Shown here: positions 1 to 5,985 of the stretch, one piece after another | How the letters are laid out: the number at the start of each line of letters is the position of its first letter | Numbering within the stretch: the first letter of the stretch is position 1 | Assembly (NCBI RefSeq): GCF_045863935.1 | Contig: NZ_BTVP01000017.1 | Location: 1-64,000 of the forward strand | DNA: 64,000 nucleotides | Source of the DNA: Parvibaculum sp045863935 | GTDB taxonomy: Bacteria; Pseudomonadota; Alphaproteobacteria; Parvibaculales; Parvibaculaceae | Direction: 5' to 3' | The notes under the pieces: generated by a model | What the model was told of the DNA's origin: nothing | The model's input: only the letters and a program-made list of their open reading frames with translations | Databases searched by the model: none | Program-made: the position numbers and the translations under genes

Positions 1-259
1 TCAAATGGTCACGAGACTCTACTTCCGACTGGATGAAACTTGGGGCGCAGGTCAAGACAGATCCCACCCCTGGAATGGAGCTGTGCGCCTTGCTTCGCAC
101 AGATGCGGAAAAATCTTCGCCGCTAAGGGAGTAAGTACCTGAGTAGTACATCAGTGAATCGCCCCCGCGCACCAAGCCTGATTCAAGTAGCGCTACGCCG
201 GACCCTGTACCCAAAGGAGTAGAGAATTCGACTTTGTAGAGTCCTTCCTTGAAACTCAT
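1..259 (-). CDS. GrlR-like regulatory protein, cut by left edge
   Basis: I translated this by hand because it runs off the window edge. It starts at the ATG complementary to 257-259, behind an AAAGGA ribosome site, and stays open for 86 codons. The beginning MSFKEGLYKVEFSTPLGTGS, then GVALLESGLVRGGDSLMYYSGTY, resembles the GrlR family, first described as a negative regulator of type III secretion in enteric pathogens. The GGDS..YYSGTY pattern supports the family assignment. GrlR-like proteins are common in non-pathogens, where their role is unknown, so no secretion function is implied. The gene is AT-richer than the GTA cluster and co-directional with the DUF3892 gene upstream of it. Confidence 0.6.
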   Translation of the reverse strand, partial: MSFKEGLYKVEFSTPLGTGSGVALLESGLVRGGDSLMYYSGTYSLSGEDFSASVRSKAHSSIPGVGSVLTCAPSFIQSEVESRDHL

Positions 260-303
260 AACGAGTCCTTTCTGAAAATCTTGCTGCCGACATTTACTCA
301 GGG

Positions 304-597
304 TTACCGGGGGCATTCAGGAAGACTCAGAAGATTGTTTGGCTCGGCGCCATCCGCTTCTGTTTTCAAATACTTCCTGCCGTTGTTGGTAGCCACGACG
401 ATCCATACCGTCTGCCCATTCCGGCTAACGTAGAAAGCCCAATCCTTGCTTTCGATTTTTCTGATCGCATCGTCGAGCGGGAGCGTCCAGCCGCCCCCGG
501 CGCGGCCTCCGATACGTTCGATGCGCTCGTAAGGGCTATAGCGATCGTTCTTGTTAATGCATGAAACTTCTGCGGTCTGCGTCAACTTCGCCTCCAT
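304..597 (-). CDS. DUF3892 domain protein
   Basis: A small protein of 97 aa from the chosen start. An in-frame extension to 687 exists, but its residues look non-coding and the conserved domain begins near the ATG at 597. The pattern NDRYSPYERIERIGG, then GGGW.L..DDAI, and the C-terminal NGRKYLKTEADG with NNLLSLPEC are typical of DUF3892. This family is scattered across bacteria, often in accessory regions, and has no established function. It lies about 44 bp upstream of the GrlR-like gene on the same strand and could be co-transcribed with it. No convincing Shine-Dalgarno precedes the ATG. Confidence 0.7.
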   Translation of the reverse strand: MEAKLTQTAEVSCINKNDRYSPYERIERIGGRAGGGWTLPLDDAIRKIESKDWAFYVSRNGQTVWIVVATNNGRKYLKTEADGAEPNNLLSLPECPR

Positions 598-704
598 CAA
601 AAATGGGGAGCGCCGTTGACAGTCAGCCCAAATCAGCCCAATTTTAGGCTGTCTTACAAGGACATGGCTCCCCGCATGACGCTCCAAGCTTTGCGGGATG
701 CCAC

Positions 705-734
705 GAAGCCGGGGTGCCAGCCCCGGCTTTTTTC
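705..734 (+). terminator. Intrinsic terminator
   Basis: A 9-bp perfect stem AAGCCGGGG/CCCCGGCTT (706-714 with 721-729) has a 6-nt loop and is followed by a run of T on the + strand. No annotated + strand gene ends here, so it may terminate a short non-coding transcript starting near a TTGACA box at 616-621. Confidence 0.7.
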
Positions 735-1048
735 GTAGTATTCCTGACTAGACTGCCGTGATTCGGGGTTTGCGGTCTACAAATAGTCAATCGATATCAC
801 ACAGATATAGTTTTGCAGGCGAAGAGCCCCGACCGGCTCGATGCACTCGTCTGGGCACTGACGGAATTGATACTCTCCGGCGAGGTGGGGGAGCCGTAGG
901 TCAGGGGGGTGTGAGGGATAGCTTTCCCACGCCACAGCAGAATAAATGGAACGCAAGTACAGCCTTTTAAGAACCGAGCGGCGCTTGATTTATACTGCGA
1001 ACTTGGGCAATACGGAACGTCGGGCCAATGACGCGAATACTGCCCTAA
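735..1048. other. Intergenic region with repeat copy
   Basis: No gene is supported here. The only recognisable structure is the first copy of the ~70-bp repeat (852-921). Short open frames in both strands have no family resemblance or good ribosome sites. Confidence 0.5.
852..921 (+). repeat. ~70-bp direct repeat, copy 1
   Basis: Begins TGGGCACTGACGGAATTGAT and matches 2031-2100 at about 63 of 70 positions in the same orientation. The two copies bracket the phosphoribosyltransferase-like gene. The sequence resembles dispersed intergenic repeats of alphaproteobacteria. Confidence 0.8.
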
Positions 1049-1903
1049 ATGTCAGCAAAGCAAGAATGCAGCCAACCAAAGAACGGACCTCACACTCGTG
1101 TGCGGTGGGGGGAGGTGCCGTCGCTGATTCGCGTTCACGGGCAATACGCGCAGCTCCTCGGAAACTACAAGCGACCTCAGCGAACCCACGCGGCTCGGAG
1201 GGAGAGATATAACCGAGCCAAAAAACAGTACGACCTGAATTCCGCTTTCGAAATAGTCGACGAAATCTTCTCAATACAGACGCTTGATCGTGTTATCGAT
1301 GACTATGCTCGATTCCCTAAAGCGCCCTGCGTTGTAATGCCCCATCCCGAGTGGGACTCCGGAGCACCGGTGTCCGAGCGGTTGCGGCCGACAAACGCCC
1401 TCCCATTCGCATACGCGGAAAGGCTGGCGCGGGAACTTGGGGGCGAGGTTTGTCGGGACATCCTTCAAGTTGCCCGTCCTGGGAGGACAAAACTTAAGGA
1501 TTTTCAAAGGTTTATATGGCAGCCTAGGTTTGAAGGAATAGTCCGTCACGATTGTGCCTACATCTTGGTAGATGATGTGTGTCACTTCGGAGGCACATTA
1601 GCAGCACTTCGAAGCTATATCGTGGAGAATGGTGGAACTGTTGTTTCCGCGTCTACGTTGGCGTGCAATGATGGTAAAGACAGTCAGTTTCCTATTGCTG
1701 ACCGCACCGTCAGGATGCTTAAAGATAGTCTTGATGAAGCGCTTGATGAAATTTGGCGCGAGGAGATCGGACATGACACAGAGTGTCTTACAGAGAATGA
1801 AGGGGTTTTTTTACTCCGTTGGCGTGAAAAACAGCCAAACGGAGATAGGGACGCCTTACTTCAACGAGTCCGAGAAGAGATTGCTGCTGCAAGGGCTTCA
1901 TAA
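1049..1903 (+). CDS. Phosphoribosyltransferase-fold protein
   Basis: A 284-aa protein with a type I phosphoribosyltransferase signature at about residues 171-183: ILVDDVCHFGGT, where the adjacent acidic pair and following G-G-T bind PRPP in known enzymes. The substrate cannot be told. The N-terminal ~60 residues are basic and their translation start is uncertain: the ATG at 1049 has a poor ribosome site, and a GTG start near 1105 is possible. The gene is AT-richer than the GTA genes and lies between two direct repeats, consistent with acquired cargo. Stand-alone PRTases of this kind occur in nucleotide salvage and in mobile or conflict loci; nothing here decides between them. Confidence 0.65.
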   Translation: MSAKQECSQPKNGPHTRVRWGEVPSLIRVHGQYAQLLGNYKRPQRTHAARRERYNRAKKQYDLNSAFEIVDEIFSIQTLDRVIDDYARFPKAPCVVMPHPEWDSGAPVSERLRPTNALPFAYAERLARELGGEVCRDILQVARPGRTKLKDFQRFIWQPRFEGIVRHDCAYILVDDVCHFGGTLAALRSYIVENGGTVVSASTLACNDGKDSQFPIADRTVRMLKDSLDEALDEIWREEIGHDTECLTENEGVFLLRWREKQPNGDRDALLQRVREEIAAARAS

Positions 1904-2000
1904 TGCCTGCGAGGAGGCGGCTGAGGTTGCATCCGTGCGAGGTTACAAGGTCAATGACCGAGTAGCGCAAATTCGACGCGCCGCGGCCGAACGCGCCTGA
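1773..2000 (+). CDS. Small ORF overlapping the PRTase 3' end
   Basis: A 75-codon frame starts at an ATG placed 7 nt after AGGAG (1761-1765), the best ribosome site in this region. It runs 131 nt inside the preceding gene in another frame, continues 97 nt past its stop, and ends three bases before an intrinsic terminator. The product begins MTQSVLQRMKGFFYSVGVKN, then becomes charged and probably helical (ACEEAAEVASVRGYK.NDRVAQIRRAAAERA). I recognise no family. It could be a genuine overlapping gene or an accidental frame; the ribosome site and terminator spacing favour the former. Confidence 0.4.
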   Translation: MTQSVLQRMKGFFYSVGVKNSQTEIGTPYFNESEKRLLLQGLHNACEEAAEVASVRGYKVNDRVAQIRRAAAERA

Positions 2001-2003
2001 CGA

Positions 2004-2026
2004 AGCCCCGCTCCGGCGGGGCTTTT
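2004..2026 (+). terminator. Intrinsic terminator after PRTase locus
   Basis: Stem AGCCCCGC/GCGGGGCT (2004-2011 with 2016-2023) with loop TCCG and a short T run. It closes the PRTase transcription unit. Confidence 0.85.
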
Positions 2027-2030
2027 GCTT

Positions 2031-2100
2031 TGGGCACTGACGGAATTGATGCTCTCCGGCGAGGCGGGGGAGCCGAAGGTGAGGGGGTTGTGAGGGAGTC
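2031..2100 (+). repeat. ~70-bp direct repeat, copy 2
   Basis: Second copy of the repeat at 852-921, starting TGGGCACTGACGGAATTGAT. It lies just after the terminator of the PRTase locus. Confidence 0.8.
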
Positions 2101-2127
2101 TGGATCGGCCGGACGCCGTTCTTCCCT

Positions 2128-2178
2128 TCACCTCCCCCTCGCGGGGAGGTCGATGCGCGAAGCGGATCGGGTGGGGGG
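2128..2178. repeat. Palindromic intergenic repeat
   Basis: ACCTCCCC/GGGGAGGT stem (2130-2137 with 2143-2150), followed by a GATGCGCGAAGCGGATCGGG tract typical of palindromic intergenic repeats in alphaproteobacteria. Confidence 0.6.
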
Positions 2179-2273
2179 CTCTTCACGAGACGCCCTCTAC
2201 TGCTGAAGAAGATGTGTCCTGACGGATTCGAAATCCGGCTTCATTGGTTGTGCCACCGCCCGGAACCCCCACC

Positions 2274-2323
2274 GGGAAATTCGCGGGACCGCGAATTTCC
2301 CCGCCTCCCCGCAAGGGGGAGGC
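2274..2323. repeat. Two adjacent perfect hairpins upstream of portal gene
   Basis: An 11-bp perfect stem GGGAAATTCGC/GCGAATTTCCC (2274-2284 with 2291-2301) is followed by GCCTCCCC/GGGGAGGC (2303-2310 with 2316-2323). Neither has a T run, so they look like repeat elements rather than terminators. They occupy the leader of the GTA portal gene. The rest of 2001-2369 holds the terminator and the other repeats. Confidence 0.65.
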
Positions 2324-2369
2324 GAAGGGTGGGAAGCGCCACACGAATTCAAATCGGAGAACAAGACCC

Positions 2370-3560
2370 ATGCCCAATCCGCTTGCCGCGCTTCTCGGCG
2401 CGTTGCGCCTTCGCGCGCCTGAAGCAAAGCAGTCCCGCGTCGCGCCGGTGATCGCGCTGCATATGCAGGGGCGCGCCGTGTGGACGCCGCGCGATTATGC
2501 GGCGCTGGCGGAGGAGGGCTACAGGCGCAATGCCGTTGCCTATCGCTGCGTGCGGCTGATCGCGGAGGCGGCGGCGAGCCTGCCCTGGCTGCTCTATGAG
2601 GGGACGCGGGAACTCAGCGAGCATCCGCTGCTCGCGCTCATCGAGCGGCCGAACGAGGGCCAGGCGGGCGCGGACTTTTTCGAGAGCTGGTACAGCTTCC
2701 TGCAGGTGGCGGGCAATGCTTACATGGAGCTTGTGGAGGTGGAGGGCGCCCCCCGCGAACTCCATGTGCTGCGCCCAGACCGCATGAAAGCCGTGCCGGG
2801 GCGGGCGGGTTGGCCCGAGGCTTACGAATATTCCGTCAACGGACGGGTGGTGACGATCCCCTGCGGGACGCAGAGCCCCGTGCTCCACATGCGGCTCTTC
2901 AACCCGGTGGACGATTATTACGGCATGAGCCCACTGGAAGCGGCGGCCTGCGCCATCGACATTCACAATGCGGCGGGAAGCTGGAACAAGTCGCTGCTCG
3001 ACAATGCGGCGCGGCCTTCCGGCGCGCTCGTCTACAAGGGCGGCGAGGCGGGCGCGAACCTTACCGAGGACCAGTTCGAGCGGCTGAAACGCGAGCTTGC
3101 CGAGAACTACCAGGGCGCGGCGAATGCCGGCCGTCCGCTGCTGCTCGAAGGCGGGCTCGACTGGACGAGCATGGGGCTGACCCCGCAGGAAATGGATTTC
3201 ATCGCGGCGAAACATGCCGCGGCGCGCGAGATCGCGCTTGCCTTCGGCGTGCCGCCCATGCTGCTCGGCATTCCCGGCGACAACACCTATGCGAATTTGC
3301 GCGAGGCGAACCGGGCCTTCTGGCGCGGCACGGTGCTGCCGCTCGCGGGCCGCACGGCGCGGGCGCTGACGCATTGGCTCGGGCCCCGCTACGAGGGCAA
3401 GCTCCGGCTCTGGTACGACGCGGACGGGGTGGACGCGCTCAGCGCCGACCGCGACGCGCTCTGGGCGCGCATCTCCCGCGCGGACTTCCTCAGCGATGCG
3501 GAAAAACGGGAGGCGGTGGGATATGGCAGCGTTACGAGGCGGACGTCTTCGACTGCCTGA
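2370..3560 (+). CDS. GTA/HK97-type portal protein (g3-like)
   Basis: A 396-aa protein from the ATG at 2370, behind GGAGA with 9-nt spacing; the longer open frame to 2244 translates repeat DNA and was dropped. It matches HK97-family portals: ALAEEGYRRNAVAYRCVRLIAEAAASLPW near the N-terminus, LLALIERPN, and HAAAREIALAFGVPPMLLGI with DNTYANLREANRAFWR near the C-terminus. Portals form the dodecameric ring at one capsid vertex through which DNA is packaged. This is the first gene of the structural cluster in the window; the terminase gene that normally precedes it is not in the 2.4 kb upstream. Its 3' end overlaps a convergent gene by 29 bp. Confidence 0.93.
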   Translation: MPNPLAALLGALRLRAPEAKQSRVAPVIALHMQGRAVWTPRDYAALAEEGYRRNAVAYRCVRLIAEAAASLPWLLYEGTRELSEHPLLALIERPNEGQAGADFFESWYSFLQVAGNAYMELVEVEGAPRELHVLRPDRMKAVPGRAGWPEAYEYSVNGRVVTIPCGTQSPVLHMRLFNPVDDYYGMSPLEAAACAIDIHNAAGSWNKSLLDNAARPSGALVYKGGEAGANLTEDQFERLKRELAENYQGAANAGRPLLLEGGLDWTSMGLTPQEMDFIAAKHAAAREIALAFGVPPMLLGIPGDNTYANLREANRAFWRGTVLPLAGRTARALTHWLGPRYEGKLRLWYDADGVDALSADRDALWARISRADFLSDAEKREAVGYGSVTRRTSSTA

Positions 3561-3834
3561 TGTTCCGCACCGCGACGATGACGCCGATGAAACCGAACAC
3601 CATGAAGACGAAACCGAGGCCGACGCCCCGCATCTGGTAGGACAGGAAGATCAGCATGACCGCAACGACGAGGCTGAAGGCGCTGTGCGGCGTGAGCTTG
3701 TAACCCTTGAGGGTGACGAGGGCGGGCACGGCAATGCCGCGCGCGCGCGTTCGCTCTTCGAGCCAGACGAGGAGGATGGGGCCGCAAGCGAGCACCGCGC
3801 CCATGATGAGGATCATCCAGTGGTCTGTCGTCAT
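3532..3834 (-). CDS. Small three-helix membrane protein, antisense to the cluster
   Basis: A 100-aa protein from the ATG at 3834; the longer frame to 4152 is arginine-rich shadow translation. Three hydrophobic stretches are visible: MILIMGAVLACGPILLVWL, SAFSLVVAVMLIFLSYQM and VGLGFVFMVFGFIGVIVAV, separated by short charged loops. I do not recognise the family. It points against the GTA genes and its last codons overlap the portal 3' end. Its hydrophobic profile and sensible start make it more likely real than the opposite-strand reading. No GTA role is known for such a protein; it may be an insertion. Confidence 0.6.
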   Translation of the reverse strand: MTTDHWMILIMGAVLACGPILLVWLEERTRARGIAVPALVTLKGYKLTPHSAFSLVVAVMLIFLSYQMRGVGLGFVFMVFGFIGVIVAVRNIRQSKTSAS

Positions 3835-3897
3835 GAAGCGGGCACTTTCAAAGGGATCGGCAGGGTGGAAGAGACAGCATACACCAAAGAAGGCCCG

Positions 3898-4125
3898 ATG
3901 TGGGCGATAGACCGCCGCGTGCCCCTGGCCGTGATCGTGGCGATCGTCATGCAATCGGCGGCGGCACTCATCTGGGCGGGCGCCGCGAACGAGCGGCTCG
4001 CGGGGCTGGAAACGCGAACGGAGCGGATCGGCGAACTCGTCGAGCGCACGGCGCGGCTGGAAGAACAGGCGAAGGCGGCGAACGCGGCGCTCGGGAGGAT
4101 CGAGGAGAGGCTGGGAAGACGATGA
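3898..4125 (+). CDS. Small membrane-anchored coiled-coil protein of the cluster
   Basis: 75 aa from an ATG preceded by AAAGAAGG. It has a short basic N-terminus, one membrane helix (VPLAVIVAIVMQSAAALIWA), then a charged heptad-like helix ending RIEERLGRR. Its position between portal and protease matches the poorly characterised g3.5 slot of Rhodobacter-type GTAs, but sequence homology to that gene is not evident to me. A one-helix, coiled-coil layout also fits Rz-like or holin-accessory proteins. Its final codons are duplicated 965 bp downstream, on the far side of the signal peptidase gene. Confidence 0.65.
   Translation: MWAIDRRVPLAVIVAIVMQSAAALIWAGAANERLAGLETRTERIGELVERTARLEEQAKAANAALGRIEERLGRR
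4097..4115 (+). repeat. 19-bp direct repeat flanking lepB, left copy
   Basis: GGATCGAGGAGAGGCTGGG, inside the last codons of the small coiled-coil gene. It is identical to 5062-5080. Confidence 0.9.
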
Positions 4126-4172
4126 GGACTCCGCTAACCTTGCGCCGGGCATGATGCGAGGGAATGGGAGCG

Positions 4173-5057
4173 ATGATTCAGGCGATAAGAGACCGGCGAT
4201 TATGGGCGGCTCTGCTTGCCTTTCTTCTTCTCGGTCCCGTCTTCGGCATGCTCTTCGTCAACAGAGGGTGGATGGCACTTGCCTATCTGCTGGCGATTGT
4301 GGGGATCACGGCGGGCGTCATGTACGCCATTCCCGGCGAGACTGCCGAAGCGCTCGATACGGCATTCGGGCTGATCAGTCTGGCGGGCGTCGTGCACGGT
4401 ATCGTGATCGCGTGGCGCCGTCAGCCGGACGAACCGCTGCGCTGGTATGCGCGCTGGCAGGGGTTTCTGGCCCTGCTGTCCATTCCGGCGCTGCTTGTTC
4501 TTGTCCGCTTCACGGTGCTGGAACCGTTCTTCATATCGGCTGGCTCAATGTCGCCGACGCTCAATCAGGGCGACTTCATCTTCGCGTCGCGGCGGGCCTA
4601 CGATTTCGCGACGCCGCAGCGTGGCGATCTCATTGTCTTCAACGCAATGGGAGGAACGCCCTTCGTAAAGCGGGTGGTCGGGTTGCCAGGCGACAAGGTG
4701 CAGATGAAGAAGGGCGTGCTTCATCTGAACGGCGAGCCGGTCGTGCGGAAGGAAACCGTACCTTTTCCGTTCGAGACAGGTACGAGGCAGCGCGATGTTC
4801 CGCAGTTCATCGAAACGATGCCGGGTGGGCGCAGTCATGCCACGTTGGACCTCCATACGGACTCGGTCTGGGACGAGACCGGCGTCTACGACGTGACCGC
4901 CGGTTGCTACTTCGTGCTGGGTGACAACCGGGACAACTCCCACGACAGTCGCGTGCCGGACATGAGCTGCGTGGCGGAAGACGACGTCGTGGGCAAGGTG
5001 TGGCTGCGCTACTGGAACGGGCGAACGCGGTCGCCGGTACTCGACTATCCGGAGTAG
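4173..5057 (+). CDS. lepB: Signal peptidase I
   Basis: 294 aa from the ATG at 4173, which has GAGGGA at a 9-nt spacing; an ATG at 4164 is in frame but touches that site. Several N-terminal hydrophobic segments precede the catalytic region. The Ser/Lys dyad is visible: Ser125 in SAGSMSPTLNQGD and Lys166 in FVKRVVGLPGD. The family box GDNRDNSHDSR is present near the C-terminus. Such enzymes cleave signal peptides on the outer face of the inner membrane. The location inside a GTA cluster is unusual, and a 19-bp direct repeat brackets the gene. It is probably a second or variant lepB, since an essential copy usually sits with rnc/era. Confidence 0.92.
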   Translation: MIQAIRDRRLWAALLAFLLLGPVFGMLFVNRGWMALAYLLAIVGITAGVMYAIPGETAEALDTAFGLISLAGVVHGIVIAWRRQPDEPLRWYARWQGFLALLSIPALLVLVRFTVLEPFFISAGSMSPTLNQGDFIFASRRAYDFATPQRGDLIVFNAMGGTPFVKRVVGLPGDKVQMKKGVLHLNGEPVVRKETVPFPFETGTRQRDVPQFIETMPGGRSHATLDLHTDSVWDETGVYDVTAGCYFVLGDNRDNSHDSRVPDMSCVAEDDVVGKVWLRYWNGRTRSPVLDYPE

Positions 5058-5061
5058 GAGC

Positions 5062-5080
5062 GGATCGAGGAGAGGCTGGG
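5062..5080 (+). repeat. 19-bp direct repeat flanking lepB, right copy
   Basis: Identical to 4097-4115. Read in the same phase it gives ERIEERLGR then stop (5058-5087), a second copy of the C-terminus of the gene upstream of lepB. Confidence 0.9.
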
Positions 5081-5108
5081 GAGGTGAGGCCCCCAAAATA
5101 ATACGTCA

Positions 5109-5204
5109 CCCCCGGGCCCTTCTTTCAAATTTAAGGAGGCCGGGGGTCCAGGGCGGCGGGCACCGAGCAAGCGGCTCCTGGATTGCCGGGTCAAGCCCGG
5201 CAAT
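5109..5204. repeat. Palindromic repeats between lepB and protease
   Basis: Two imperfect to perfect palindromes: CCCCCGGGCC pairing with GGCCGGGGG (5109-5146), then ATTGCCGGG/CCCGGCAAT (5182-5190 with 5196-5204). The second is a dispersed alphaproteobacterial repeat form. Confidence 0.65.
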
Positions 5205-5224
5205 GACGGTTGTATTTTGATGTG

Positions 5225-5248
5225 AAGGCGCCCGGTGGCGCCTTTTTT
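5225..5248 (+). terminator. Intrinsic terminator inside the GTA cluster
   Basis: AGGCGCC/GGCGCCT stem (5226-5232 with 5237-5243), loop CGGT, followed by a T run. It lies 35 bp before the protease start and points with the cluster, so it should cut read-through from portal or lepB into the head genes. Confidence 0.85.
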
Positions 5249-5282
5249 GTTGCGCGGAAACATTCCCATACGGAGGAAACGA

Positions 5283-5948
5283 GTGAAAGAACCCGTGGGC
5301 GAACAGGCGGGCGAGCGGAAGGCCGCGCGCTTCGAGGCGAAGGCGGTGAAGGCGGATGGGAGCTTCGAGGGTTATGCCTCGCTCTTCGGCGCGGAGGATC
5401 TGGGCCGCGACGTGGTGATGCCCGGCGCGTTCCGCAAATCGCTCCTGAAGCGGGCGCCGCGCGGCGTGAAGCTTCTCTACCAGCACGAGCCGAACGAGGT
5501 GATCGGCACCTGGGAGGAGATCGCGGAGGATGCGCGCGGGCTCTTCGTGCGCGGGCAGTTGCTGACCGATGTCAGGCGCGCCCGCGAGGTGCTGGCGCTG
5601 ATGCGCGCCGGCGCCGTCGACGGATTGTCCATCGGCTATCACGTCGTGAAGGCCGAAACGGACCGCGCGAGCGGCACGAGGCGGCTCATCGAGGTGGACC
5701 TCTGGGAGATTTCGGTCGTGACCTTTCCGATGCTGCCCGCAGCCCGGGTGAGCGCGGTGAAGGGCACGCGGCCGACGACACGCGAATTCGAACGCTGGCT
5801 CATGCAGGACGCTGGGTTCAGCCGGACCGAAGCCCGGACGATCGTCCAGCGGGGCTTCAAGGCGCTGCCCGCCCCGCGGGAGGCGGGAGGTGGCGACCAG
5901 GCGCTTGCCCGCGCGCTGCGGGCGGCGGCACGGCTTTTCACGAGCTGA
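5283..5948 (+). CDS. GTA/HK97-type prohead protease (g4-like)
   Basis: 221 aa from a GTG start behind GGAGGAAA (5272-5279). It resembles the HK97 prohead protease (peptidase U35) family: FEGYASLFGAEDLGRDVVMPGAF at the N-terminus, probable catalytic His68 in LLYQHEPNEVIGTW and Ser116 in GAVDGLSIGY, and LWEISVVTFPMLPAA in the core. These enzymes process the capsid protein during head maturation. It sits just ahead of the major capsid gene, the standard order. The upstream terminator means it probably needs its own promoter or read-through. Confidence 0.93.
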   Translation: MKEPVGEQAGERKAARFEAKAVKADGSFEGYASLFGAEDLGRDVVMPGAFRKSLLKRAPRGVKLLYQHEPNEVIGTWEEIAEDARGLFVRGQLLTDVRRAREVLALMRAGAVDGLSIGYHVVKAETDRASGTRRLIEVDLWEISVVTFPMLPAARVSAVKGTRPTTREFERWLMQDAGFSRTEARTIVQRGFKALPAPREAGGGDQALARALRAAARLFTS

Positions 5949-5985
5949 ACCCGACACATACGAACATCATCAACGGAGACGACAC

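Noticed and set aside
2218..2240. T-loop-like GGATTCGAAATCC suggesting a tRNA
   Set aside because: No acceptor, D or anticodon stems can be built around it; it is a local palindrome next to repeats.
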